Positions 8,144 through 15,680 of a DNA stretch of 64,000 nt are shown here, piece after piece. Location: assembly GCA_035509415.1 (NCBI GenBank), contig DATJLQ010000007.1, positions 1 to 64,000 of the forward strand, given 5' to 3'. The notes beneath the pieces are model-generated. The model was not told where the DNA came from. It saw only the letters and a list, made by a program, of their open reading frames with translations, and did no database searches. The position numbers and the translations under genes are program-made. Numbering within the stretch: position 1 is the stretch's first letter; each line of letters starts with the position of its first letter. The stretch comes from DATJLQ01 sp035509415. GTDB taxonomy: Bacteria; Pseudomonadota; Alphaproteobacteria; JACZXZ01.

Positions 8144-9313
8144 TCAGGTATCGCGCGCGTCGACCAGCTCGCGATAAAGCGCGTCGTAGGCGCCAACGCA
8201 GGCCGCGAGCGAGAATTCCGCCTCGACGCGCGCGCGGCCCGCTTGGCCCATACGCGCGGCCGACCCGCGATCGCCGGCGAGCGATGCGATCGCAGCCCCA
8301 AGCTTCGCCGGATCGCGCGGCGGCACGAGAAGGCCCGTCGCGCCGTCGGCGACCGCCTCGGGATTGCCGCCCACATTGGTCGCGATCACCGGCAGCGCCG
8401 CCGCCATGGCCTCGAGGATCGCGTTGGAGAAGCCTTCCTCGTGCGACACCAAAAGCGCGAGGTCGGCCGCGACGTAAAGCGGCGCCGTGTCGCTCACGAG
8501 CCCGAGCCAGCGCAGATTCTCCGCGATGCCGAGGCGGGCCGCGCGCGCCGCGAGCGAGGCACCCGCGCCATCGTCGCGGCCCGCGCATAGGAGCAGCCAC
8601 GGCTTGGGCAAACGGCCCTCGATCGCGCCGAGGGCATCGAGCAGATCGGCATGGCCCTTGTAGGGAATGATGTTGGCCACCAGCAGCATGACGAAGGCGT
8701 CGGCGGGAACGCCGAGCGCGCGCCGCGCCTCGGCCCGCTGCGCCGCGGTCGCGACGGGCGCCGTCTCGATGCCGTTATAGATGAGGCGCAGCTTCTCCGC
8801 CGGCACGCCCTCCGCCGCGAGCTCGCCCATCACGGCGCGGCTGTTGCCACTGATGCGCGCCATGAAGGGATGGAGGAGACGCTCGAGCCGGGCGAGGAGC
8901 GGGCGCTCTGCCTGATAGGCGTTGAGGCTGCGCCGGCTCATGACGAGGTTGCGGCGCCCGGTCGCGAGTGCGGCGATCCCACCCACCACGTAGTTCGCCG
9001 GCAGGAAGAAATGCACGATCGCCGGCCGGCGGCGCATCATCTCGATCATCGAGGCGCCCGTCACCGCGAGAAGGCGCAGGCCGCGCGCGAGGATCGACGC
9101 GCGTCCGCTGCGCGCTCGGGCGCCGAAGCGCGACACGCGCACCGGAACGCCCCGGGCCTCGAGCGCGTCGGCCATGCGGCCGCGCTCGACCAGGCAGTAG
9201 ATCTCGGGCTGCCAGACGCGCCGGTCGAGGGACGAGGCGATCTGCACGAGATGGCGTTGGGTCCCGCCGATCTTGAGCGAATCGATGACGTAAAGGATGC
9301 GGCGCGGCGTCAT
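8144..9313 (-). CDS. GT4-family glycosyltransferase
   Basis: A 389-residue GT-B protein, second in a two-gene operon. It starts with ILYVIDSLKIGGTQRHLVQIAS, the GG loop of the acceptor domain. The C-terminal domain has VANIIPYKGHADLLDAL and the EX7E motif in HEEGFSNAILEAMAAALPVI. The ATG at 9313 overlaps the stop of the upstream gene by four bases, implying coupled translation. It is related to, but clearly diverged from, the convergent GT4 gene at 7012. A role in assembling the local surface glycan is inferred from context. Confidence 0.87.
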   Translation of the reverse strand: MTPRRILYVIDSLKIGGTQRHLVQIASSLDRRVWQPEIYCLVERGRMADALEARGVPVRVSRFGARARSGRASILARGLRLLAVTGASMIEMMRRRPAIVHFFLPANYVVGGIAALATGRRNLVMSRRSLNAYQAERPLLARLERLLHPFMARISGNSRAVMGELAAEGVPAEKLRLIYNGIETAPVATAAQRAEARRALGVPADAFVMLLVANIIPYKGHADLLDALGAIEGRLPKPWLLLCAGRDDGAGASLAARAARLGIAENLRWLGLVSDTAPLYVAADLALLVSHEEGFSNAILEAMAAALPVIATNVGGNPEAVADGATGLLVPPRDPAKLGAAIASLAGDRGSAARMGQAGRARVEAEFSLAACVGAYDALYRELVDARDT

Positions 9314-10260
9314 GGCACGGCAAAGCCCGCGATGGAATCATGAGCATAATGCGCCTCGGCTGAGCGCCATAGCACCTCGAAGCCGCGCCTTCCCTTGCGA
9401 TAGATGCCGCCCTTGACCGGCGAGGACGCGCCGTCGTTGCTGCCGGTCGCGAGCAGGCCGCCCGCGCCGAGCCCCTCGAACAAGCGGCCCACGACGGACG
9501 CCAGCGCCGCGCGGTCGAAATAGGATTCGTTGAGCACGTTCATGGCGCGGACGAGATCGGCCGGGCGCGGGAGCGGCGAGGGGTCGCGGAGATCGTGGGC
9601 GATCAGGTGGAAACGCGCATCGCGCGCGGCGAGCGCCGAGGCGCGCGGCGAGGCAAGGGTGAGCGTCTCGGCCTCGATCCTGTGGGCGCGCTCCGCCTCG
9701 AGGAGGCGCGGGAGGCGGCAGCGCTCGACGTATTGCAGGACGGCGTAATTCACCGGATAGAGCCGGAAATTCTCGCGCTCGCGCGCGACGACGTGGAACA
9801 CGAAGGGCCGCGCGCCGAGCTCGAGCACGCGGCCGCCGCGGTCGAGCACCGCATGGACGCGGCCCGCGCGCAGCACGCGGAGCTCGGTGTCGTAGTCGGA
9901 CGCGTAATAGTCGAGTTGGGCGTAGCGGGGTGCGAGCTTCTCGAACAGCTCGGCCGCGGTGCGCGCGTCGCTGACGCCGGCATCGTGGACCGTAAGCGGT
10001 GCGTCGGCCGCGAAGCGCTCGGCGACGAATGCCAACACACGCGCGTCGAAATCGTCGAAGCGGTGCCGTTGGGTGCGCTTATAGGCGCCGCGCGCGTCGG
10101 CGAAATGCTCGAGGATGAGCTCGGCCGCGCGCTCCGGGTCGGCGGCTTGGGCGATCTTGGCGTAGAGTGCGACCGAAATGCGCCGCCTTCCGCCGAACAG
10201 GGTGCGGAGCCGTCTCGGGTCGGCAAGCGCCTCGATGTCCTGCACTCCGGTTTTCAGCAT
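9310..10260 (-). CDS. Putative SAM-methyltransferase-like protein (CheR-like fold), function unknown
   Basis: A 316-residue protein, first gene of a minus-strand pair with the GT4 gene. A short helical N-terminal domain (about 1-95) precedes a Rossmann-like part: TVHDAGVSDARTAAELF at the place of SAM motif I, an acidic segment YYASDYDTEL, LVRAMNVLNESYF, and a strand-turn GLGAGGLLATGSNDG. This order recalls CheR-like and related methyltransferases, but motif I lacks the usual GxGxG, so catalytic activity is uncertain. The start ATG lies about 100 bases from the palindrome at 10358-10378, which could sit in its control region. Confidence 0.5.
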   Translation of the reverse strand: MLKTGVQDIEALADPRRLRTLFGGRRRISVALYAKIAQAADPERAAELILEHFADARGAYKRTQRHRFDDFDARVLAFVAERFAADAPLTVHDAGVSDARTAAELFEKLAPRYAQLDYYASDYDTELRVLRAGRVHAVLDRGGRVLELGARPFVFHVVARERENFRLYPVNYAVLQYVERCRLPRLLEAERAHRIEAETLTLASPRASALAARDARFHLIAHDLRDPSPLPRPADLVRAMNVLNESYFDRAALASVVGRLFEGLGAGGLLATGSNDGASSPVKGGIYRKGRRGFEVLWRSAEAHYAHDSIAGFAVP

Positions 10261-10357
10261 CGCGGCCTATGGGCGCTGGCAAGCGCGGGCGTCGGGTCGG
10301 ACCGATGGTCCGCGGCGCGCGAGCCTCCGGGGAACGCGGCCGCACGCTCGAATCGCG

Positions 10358-10378
10358 CTTGTTCGTATCGTGAACAAG
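10358..10378. promoter_or_regulatory. Perfect 7-bp inverted repeat of the GTTC-N7-GAAC type
   Basis: CTTGTTC and GAACAAG are separated by 7 bases. The core GTTC-N7-GAAC matches the operators at 3086-3100 and 10605-10619. No -35/-10 pair sits in the equivalent place on either strand. A short frame GTG AAC AAG begins inside it (10370) and stops at 10393, echoing the starts of the two leader ORFs. It may be an extra operator copy or a decayed module. Confidence 0.4.
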
Positions 10379-10576
10379 CAGGGCCGGCAATAATAAAGCG
10401 CCGCCCGGGCGGGGGCACTTCCGCGCTCAAGATCGCTTCGGCGTTAGGCTTTCTCGCCGATCGGGCCGGATTGGCGCGCTTTCGGGTCCCCCGAGCGAGG
10501 CCGGCCTTTGGCTGTAAGATCCCTTGGCTCCACGCTTTTTCCGGCCGAAGGCGCCCGGCTTGGGTACGCGGACCCC

Positions 10577-10619
10577 TTGACGGCAGGGACGCCCAAGTGT
10601 AATCGTTCACGCCATGAAC
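10577..10619 (+). promoter_or_regulatory. Promoter and palindromic operator before the NulO operon
   Basis: TTGACG (10577-10582) and TAATCG (10600-10605) are spaced by 17 bases, followed by the palindrome GTTCA-N5-TGAAC (10605-10619). TTGAC-N23-GTTCA spacing and the GCC in the loop are identical to the cysD promoter at 3058-3100. This is the probable start of transcription for the long plus-strand glycan operon. Promoter strength and regulator are inferred only. Confidence 0.45.
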
Positions 10620-10775
10620 AAGGGCGCCGGAGCGGGCGCCCTCGCCCGAGAGGCGCGCGACGTTGGAGTGTTGCACGCCGTCCGATCTCGGCACCGCCAC
10701 GCGTCCGTCCATGTTGGTCCGGTGAAGGCACTTCACCCGGACTGCGGTAGCATGGGCGTCTTCTCGATTTCATGA
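10614..10775 (+). CDS. Small leader ORF before neuD (53 residues), translationally coupled
   Basis: ATG 10614 lies 8 bases after the -10 hexamer, inside the palindrome, so the message would be leaderless. The 53-codon frame starts MNKGAGAGALAREARDVG, includes KALHPDCGSMG (residues 38-48) and ends with TGA 10773-10775, overlapping the next start as ATGA. It is the counterpart of the 33-residue ORF before cysD: same start position relative to the promoter, same internal motif, same end overlap, but 20 residues longer in the middle. No signal peptide or membrane helix is seen. It may be a regulatory leader peptide or a small protein; a non-coding explanation remains possible. Confidence 0.45.
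   Translation: MNKGAGAGALAREARDVGVLHAVRSRHRHASVHVGPVKALHPDCGSMGVFSIS
10717..10757 (+). promoter_or_regulatory. Leader hairpin and conserved 34-base element before neuD
   Basis: GTCCGGTGAAG (10717-10727) pairs with CTTCACCCGGAC (10731-10742) apart from one bulged base, with a three-base loop. The right arm continues into TGCGGTAGCATGGGC. The block 10724-10757 equals 3124-3157 at 30 of 34 positions. Two copies 7.5 kb apart before two operons argue for a shared control mechanism. Confidence 0.4.
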
Positions 10776-11434
10776 GCGAAACCTTCCTTCCCATCATCGT
10801 CATCGGCGCGGGCGGCCACGGACGCGTGGTCGCGGACGCGCTTGCGGCCGCGGGCCGCCGCGTGCTCGGCTTTTGCGACGCCGATCCGGCGCTCGGCGGC
10901 CGCACCGTCGCCGGCCGGCCCGTGCTCGGCGGCGACGACGCGGTCGAGCGACACACGCCGGCGCACGTCGAGCTCGCCATGGGGATCGGCGCCGCGGGTC
11001 GCAAGCCTGCCGCCGCCATGGCCGAGCGCGCTGCGCTCATCGGACGTTGGCGCGCGCGCGGCTACGGGTTCGCGTCGGTGATCCATCCCTCGGCGACGCT
11101 CGCGCGGGATTGCGCGACGGAAACGGGCCTGCAGGCCATGGCGCGCGTCGTGGTCCAAACCGGAAGCCGCCTCGGCGCCGACTGCATCCTCAACACCTCC
11201 GCCTCGATCGATCACGATTGCATCGTGGGTGCCAACGCGCAGATCGGGCCGGGTGCCGTGCTCGGCGGTGCGGTGACCGTGGGGGAGGGCGCCTATATCG
11301 GCATCGGTGCCACGATCCTGCAGGGCGTTACGATCGGCGCGGGCGCCGAGATCGCGGCGGGTGCCGTCGTGCTCGCGGACGTGGCCGCCGGGGCGCGCGT
11401 CATGGGAGTTCCGGCGCGCGAGGTCGCGCGATGA
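10772..11434 (+). CDS. neuD: NeuD/PglD-type sugar O/N-acetyltransferase
   Basis: A 220-residue protein of the NeuD family. Residues 1-75 form a small Rossmann-like domain starting IIVIGAGGHGRVVADAL. Residues 90-220 form a left-handed beta-helix of hexapeptide repeats (for example SVIHPSATLA, IGPGAVLGG, IGIGATILQGVTIGAG). His27-type catalytic bases of the family sit in the DHDCIVG segment. Such enzymes acetylate sialic acids or amino groups on UDP-sugars using acetyl-CoA. It is the first enzyme gene of the NulO operon and overlaps the next gene by four bases. Start at ATG 10772 has no Shine-Dalgarno and is coupled to the leader ORF. Confidence 0.85.
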   Translation: MSETFLPIIVIGAGGHGRVVADALAAAGRRVLGFCDADPALGGRTVAGRPVLGGDDAVERHTPAHVELAMGIGAAGRKPAAAMAERAALIGRWRARGYGFASVIHPSATLARDCATETGLQAMARVVVQTGSRLGADCILNTSASIDHDCIVGANAQIGPGAVLGGAVTVGEGAYIGIGATILQGVTIGAGAEIAAGAVVLADVAAGARVMGVPAREVAR

Positions 11435-12486
11435 AATCCTGGCGCAAATCGCTGGTCGCACCGGAGCGCACCCTGCGCCAGGCGATGGAGCTCCTCGAGG
11501 CGGAGGGGCTCCAGGTGGTGCTCGTGGCCGACGCCGAGGGCCGCCTCAAGGGTCTCATCACCGACGGCGACATCCGGCGCGGACTCCTCAACGGGTTGGC
11601 GCTCGAGGCGCCGGTGAGTGCGGTGATGAATCCGAGCCCGGTGGTCGGGCGCGTGAGCGACAGCCGCGAGCATTTGACGGCGCTCTTGCGCACCCACGAG
11701 AAGCGCATCCACCATCTGCCGCTGCTCGACGAGGCCGGCCGCATCGTCGAGCTCTTCACGGTCGACGACATCGTCGCGGTACCCTTGCGCTCGTCGCTCG
11801 TGGTGCTGCTCGCGGGCGGGCGCGGCACGCGGCTCCGCCCACTCACCGAGGATTGCCCCAAGCCCATGCTGCGCGTCGGCGGCCGCCCGATCCTCGAGAC
11901 CATCATCGGGCGCTTCCAGCTCCACGGGCTCCATCGCTTCCGCATTGCGATCAACTATCTGGGTGCGATGATCGAGGATTACTTCGGCGACGGCGCGCGG
12001 TGGGGGGCGGAGATCGAGTATTTGCGCGAATCCCAGCCGCTCGGCACCGCGGGGCCGGTCAAGCTTCTCGCACCCCGGCCGGACGAGCCGTTCTTCGTCA
12101 TGAACGGCGATCTCCTCACCACGGTCAATTTCGACCATCTCATGAGGTTCCACCAGGAGCACAAGGCGCCGCTCACCATGTGCGTGAGCGAGCATGCCTA
12201 TTCCGTGCCCTACGGTGTCGCCCAGACCGCGGGCGTGTACCTCCGCGAGCTGGTCGAGAAGCCGCGCTACCGGAGCCTGGTCAATGCCGGTATCTACGTC
12301 GCCGACCCGGACGTGCTCGATCTCATCCCGCCGGACGCCCGCTTCGACATGACCGAGCTGATCGACGCACTGCTCGCCGCGCGCCGCCCGCCGGCCGTGT
12401 TCCCGCTGCACGAATACTGGGTCGATGTGGGCGAGCGCGAGGACTACAATCGCGCGATCCAGGAATACGGCGACATTTTCGAGTAG
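11431..12486 (+). CDS. CBS-domain sugar nucleotidyltransferase (PtmE-like)
   Basis: A 351-residue fusion: two CBS domains (about 1-118, with LKGLITDGDIRRGLL and IVELFTVDDI) followed by a nucleotidyltransferase with the signature LLAGGRGTRLRPLTEDCPKPM (residue 128 on) and GTAGPVKLL. This architecture matches PtmE, which makes GDP-glucosamine in the Campylobacter legionaminic-acid route. The CBS pair probably binds an adenosine nucleotide and regulates activity. A longer upstream open frame is read-through of neuD; ATG 11431 gives the four-base overlap. Guanylyl donor and hexosamine substrate are inferred from the family and the NulO context. Confidence 0.8.
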   Translation: MKSWRKSLVAPERTLRQAMELLEAEGLQVVLVADAEGRLKGLITDGDIRRGLLNGLALEAPVSAVMNPSPVVGRVSDSREHLTALLRTHEKRIHHLPLLDEAGRIVELFTVDDIVAVPLRSSLVVLLAGGRGTRLRPLTEDCPKPMLRVGGRPILETIIGRFQLHGLHRFRIAINYLGAMIEDYFGDGARWGAEIEYLRESQPLGTAGPVKLLAPRPDEPFFVMNGDLLTTVNFDHLMRFHQEHKAPLTMCVSEHAYSVPYGVAQTAGVYLRELVEKPRYRSLVNAGIYVADPDVLDLIPPDARFDMTELIDALLAARRPPAVFPLHEYWVDVGEREDYNRAIQEYGDIFE

Positions 12487-12514
12487 ATCGCGAACCCGCC
12501 GCGGAGTGACGCGC

Positions 12515-13684
12515 ATGATCGACCAATTCTTCTTCCAGCTCAACAACCGGCTCCATTACGGCCTCGGCTGGAGCCGCAAGCTCGGCGCCTTCCTCCAGGA
12601 GAAGGGCTACCGCGCACCCGCCCTTCTGGTCGATGCCGGGGTCGCCGAGCGCAATCCCTATTATCGCGAGATCGCGGGCCTCGTCGCGGCGGCGGGGTTC
12701 GCCGCCCCTGAGATCCTGCTGCGCGCGACCGAGGAGCCGTCCTACGATTATCTCGACGAGGTCGCGGCGCGGGTGCGCGCGTTGCCCGCGCTCGACGTCA
12801 TCGTCGCGATCGGCGGCGGCAGCGCCCTCGACACGGCCAAGGCGGTCGCGGCGTTGCGCACCAATCCGGGCTCCGGTATCGAGTATCGCGGCTTCGACAA
12901 GATCGGCATCGCGCCGGTCGACACGATCTGCATTCCGACCACCGCCGGCACCGGGAGCGAGGTCACGATCAACGCGGTCTTCACCGACAAGCGCGAGATG
13001 CGCAAGCTCGGCATCAACGGCCGTCACATGCACGCGACCTGGGCCGTGCTCGACGCCGAATGGACCGCGAGCTGCCCCAAGAGCGTCGCCGTCTCGTCGG
13101 GCGTCGACGCGTTGGTGCACACGCTCGAAAGCTTCACGACGACCAATTCGAACCCGCTCGTGCGCGCCTTCAACCGCGAGGCGTTCCGGCTTCTCTACGA
13201 GAATCTGCCCGCCTTGGTCGAGGAGCCTGGGAACGCGGAGAAGCGCCAGCACCTGCTGCTCGCGGCCTATCTCGCGGCGGCTGGCCTGTTCAATTCGGGC
13301 TCGGGCATCGCGGGGGCACTCTCATACCCGATCGGGGTCCATTTCAAGGTGCCCCATGGGATCGGCGGCGGCATCTTCGCGGCCTCGATCGTCGCGTACA
13401 ATGTCGAGCGCGGCTACCACGACTATGCCGAACTCCTCGACGTGGTCGAGCCCCATCCCGGCTGGAGCGCCGAGCGGAAGGCGCGCCGCTTCGTCGACGC
13501 GCTGCAGGCGCTGGTCGACCGGCTCGGCGTGCCGCGCCATCTCGACCAATGGGGCATCTGCCGCGCGAACCTCAAGGAGGTCGCGACCCTCATGCTGCCG
13601 CTCCAGGCGGCGTTCAACCAGAACCCGGTCGCCTTCTCCGCCGAGCGCGACGTGCCCGCGATCCTCGCGAAGCACGTCGCCTGA
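12515..13684 (+). CDS. Iron-containing alcohol dehydrogenase family, KdnB-like
   Basis: A 389-residue group III alcohol dehydrogenase. The NAD loop is IGGGSALDTAKAVA (near residue 100) and TAGTGSEVT follows. Metal-site residues Asp198 and His202 (GVDALVH) and His281 (VPHGIGGG) are visible. The ligand His that normally sits 14 residues before the last one is Gly267 here, and the neighbouring conserved His is Tyr271; His276 may substitute. Paired with a KdnA-like aminotransferase just downstream, it resembles KdnB, which oxidises C8 of Kdo in Shewanella. GGAG at 12503-12506 fixes the ATG at 12515. The true substrate may be Kdo, another ulosonic acid or a nucleotide sugar. Confidence 0.72.
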   Translation: MIDQFFFQLNNRLHYGLGWSRKLGAFLQEKGYRAPALLVDAGVAERNPYYREIAGLVAAAGFAAPEILLRATEEPSYDYLDEVAARVRALPALDVIVAIGGGSALDTAKAVAALRTNPGSGIEYRGFDKIGIAPVDTICIPTTAGTGSEVTINAVFTDKREMRKLGINGRHMHATWAVLDAEWTASCPKSVAVSSGVDALVHTLESFTTTNSNPLVRAFNREAFRLLYENLPALVEEPGNAEKRQHLLLAAYLAAAGLFNSGSGIAGALSYPIGVHFKVPHGIGGGIFAASIVAYNVERGYHDYAELLDVVEPHPGWSAERKARRFVDALQALVDRLGVPRHLDQWGICRANLKEVATLMLPLQAAFNQNPVAFSAERDVPAILAKHVA

Positions 13685-13740
13685 GCGGCACCGCCGGCAT
13701 TCCCGCAACCGTCTATTCATCGAGCGCACGAGGAAAAACC

Positions 13741-14931
13741 ATGGCCGGCTATGAAGTGTTCGGCGAGGAAGAGCGCCGCGCGATCAACGAGATTTTCGAC
13801 CTCAACGGCGGCATCCTGTTCGCCCACGGCTTCGACGCCCTCCGGAAGGGCGTCTACCGCGTGCGCGAGTTCGAGCGCGCCTTCGCGACGCGTCTCGGCG
13901 CCAAGCACGCCCAGGCGGTTTCGTCCGGGACCGCCGCGATCAAGGTGGCGCTTCAGGCGCTCGGCGTCGGGCGCGGCGACGAGGTGATCACCCAGTCCTT
14001 CACCTTCGTCGCAACCGTCGAGGCGATCCTCGAGACCGGCGCCAAGCCGGTGATCGTCGACATCGACGACACGCTGAACATGGACCCGCGCGCGTTCGAG
14101 GCGGCGATCACGCCCAAGACCAAGGCGGTGGTGCCGGTGCACATGATGGGCGAGGCGGCGGCGCTCGACGAAATCGTCGCCATCGCGCGGCGCCACAAGA
14201 TCCTGGTCATGGAGGACACCGCCCAGGCGCTCGGGGCGCGCTACAAGGGCCGCATGCTCGGCACCATCGGCGACATCGCCGCCTTCAGCACCGACGCGGG
14301 CAAGACCATCAACACGGGCGAGGGCGGGCTCGTGGTCACCAACGAGGATGCGCTCTACGAGCGCGCGCGCGGTCTCCACGATCACGGCCACGAATACAGC
14401 AAGACCCTCGGGCGCGGTCAGGAGGGGGCGATCTGCGTCGGCTTCAACTTCCGCATGACCGAGCTCCAGGGTGCGGTCGGCCTGGCGCAGCTCGCGAAGC
14501 TCGACATGATCGTCGGGCGCCAGCGCGAGAACAAGGCGAAGCTCATGGCGCGCCTCAGGAAGCTGCCGCTCAAGTTCCGCCGCAGCCTGGATGGCGCGGG
14601 CGATCTCTCCGACACGATCGTGTTCTTCCTCGCGAGCTCCGCCAAGGCGAACGCTTTCGTCGCCGAGATGGCGAAGGAGGGGCTGGGGACGAAGAACCTG
14701 CCCGACGCGGTGCGTTGGCATTTCGCGCGCCATTGGCAGCACATGTTCGAGGCGACCGGCTATTACCGCGACAGCTACCGGAGCGAATGGCGCGCCTCGG
14801 CCGATCTCCTCGAGCGCGCGGTCGCGATCCCGGTCATGGTCAAGATGGACGACGCGCGCATCGACACCGTGGCGTCCAAGCTCGAATCGATCACCGAGCG
14901 CGTCGTCTCGTCGAACGAGCCCGCCGCTTGA
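13741..14931 (+). CDS. DegT/DnrJ/EryC1 aminotransferase, KdnA-like
   Basis: A 396-residue PLP-dependent sugar aminotransferase. The catalytic lysine is Lys188 in AFSTDAGKTINTGEGG. SSGTAAIKVALQ binds the PLP phosphate and VMEDTAQALGARYKG holds the ring-stacking Asp. The N-terminus GYEVFGEEERRAINEI and the DAGKT motif resemble KdnA, which aminates C8-oxidised Kdo to 8-amino-Kdo; the KdnB-like dehydrogenase lies directly upstream. AGGAAAA precedes the ATG at 13741. The stop overlaps the TTG start of a CMP-sugar synthetase. Assignment as KdnA is by eye; other keto-sugars are possible. Confidence 0.75.
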   Translation: MAGYEVFGEEERRAINEIFDLNGGILFAHGFDALRKGVYRVREFERAFATRLGAKHAQAVSSGTAAIKVALQALGVGRGDEVITQSFTFVATVEAILETGAKPVIVDIDDTLNMDPRAFEAAITPKTKAVVPVHMMGEAAALDEIVAIARRHKILVMEDTAQALGARYKGRMLGTIGDIAAFSTDAGKTINTGEGGLVVTNEDALYERARGLHDHGHEYSKTLGRGQEGAICVGFNFRMTELQGAVGLAQLAKLDMIVGRQRENKAKLMARLRKLPLKFRRSLDGAGDLSDTIVFFLASSAKANAFVAEMAKEGLGTKNLPDAVRWHFARHWQHMFEATGYYRDSYRSEWRASADLLERAVAIPVMVKMDDARIDTVASKLESITERVVSSNEPAA

Positions 14932-15650
14932 CGCTTCTCGCCTTCATTCCCGCGCGCGGCGGCTCAAAAGGAATCCCGCGCAAGAACATGGCGCTTCTCG
15001 CGGGCCGGCCGCTGCTCGGCTATACGCTCGCCGCGGCCAAGGCGTCGCGCGCGGTCTCCGAGATTTTCGTCTCGACCGACGATGACGAGATCGCGGCATT
15101 CTCCGAGGCCGAAGGCGTCGCGGTTCCCTATCGCCGCCCGAAGGCGCTCGCGACCGACACGGCACCCATCATCGACGCGGTCGTCGACGCGCTCGATTGG
15201 CGCATGCGCGCGGGGCTGAGCGAGCCGGCTGCGATCGCGCTCCTGCAGCCGACCTCGCCCTTTCGTGCCGCCGCCGATATCGACCGCGCGGCTGCGGAAT
15301 TCGAGGCGTCGGGCCGCGAGAGCCTGGTCGCGGTGCACGAAATGGCCGAGCATCCTTACGAATGCGTGCGCGCGAGCGGGGAGGGCTGGAGCCCGCTCGC
15401 GACGCCGCCCACCCCCGCGACGCGACGCCAGGATTACGGCCCCGAGCGCTTTCTTTTCATCAACGGCGCCCTCTATATCGCGACGCCCAGATTCCTCAGG
15501 CGGCGCCACGCCTTCGTCGTTCCCGGCGAGACGGCGCTCTTCGAGATGGACCCGGTGCGGGGCGCCGACATAGACGATCTCGACGATTGGCATCGCGCCG
15601 AGGCGCTGCTCGCCTCGCCCGCGCTCAAGGGGCGCTTGGCGCTCGCCTAG
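14928..15650 (+). CDS. CMP-sugar (acylneuraminate-type) cytidylyltransferase, first of three
   Basis: A 240-residue NeuA-family enzyme that activates a NulO with CTP to give CMP-NulO. The CTP loop IPARGGSKGIPRKN (about 8-21) is canonical and LQPTSPFR follows. It is not KdsB-like, since KdsB enzymes have IPARYxSTRLPGKP. The only start that fits is TTG 14928, which overlaps the previous stop as TTGA. It sits after the KdnB/KdnA-like pair, so it could activate an amino-modified ulosonic acid. Two other copies in the window (26028, 34343) are clearly different sequences, suggesting different substrates. Confidence 0.85.
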   Translation: MTLLAFIPARGGSKGIPRKNMALLAGRPLLGYTLAAAKASRAVSEIFVSTDDDEIAAFSEAEGVAVPYRRPKALATDTAPIIDAVVDALDWRMRAGLSEPAAIALLQPTSPFRAAADIDRAAAEFEASGRESLVAVHEMAEHPYECVRASGEGWSPLATPPTPATRRQDYGPERFLFINGALYIATPRFLRRRHAFVVPGETALFEMDPVRGADIDDLDDWHRAEALLASPALKGRLALA

Positions 15651-15680
15651 AACGACACGCTCGCTTGGAAGGACGACGAG

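Larger units (their letters stand above)
10261..10771. other. Regulatory intergenic region before the NulO operon
   Basis: A 511-base gap between the divergent genes ending at 10260 and starting at 10772. It holds the palindrome at 10358-10378, a promoter-operator module at 10577-10619, a small ORF at 10614-10775 and a hairpin element at 10717-10757. The part 10394-10576 shows nothing I can assign; the frames there look like Arg/Pro-rich noise. Confidence 0.6.

Noticed and set aside
10394..10576. Further gene in the intergenic region before neuD
   Set aside because: Frames here are short, lack domain motifs and ribosome sites, and show no codon pattern like the neighbours.
14928..15650. KdsB (CMP-Kdo synthetase) for the KdnB/KdnA-like pair
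   Set aside because: The CTP loop is the NeuA type (IPARGGSKGIPRKN), not the KdsB type.
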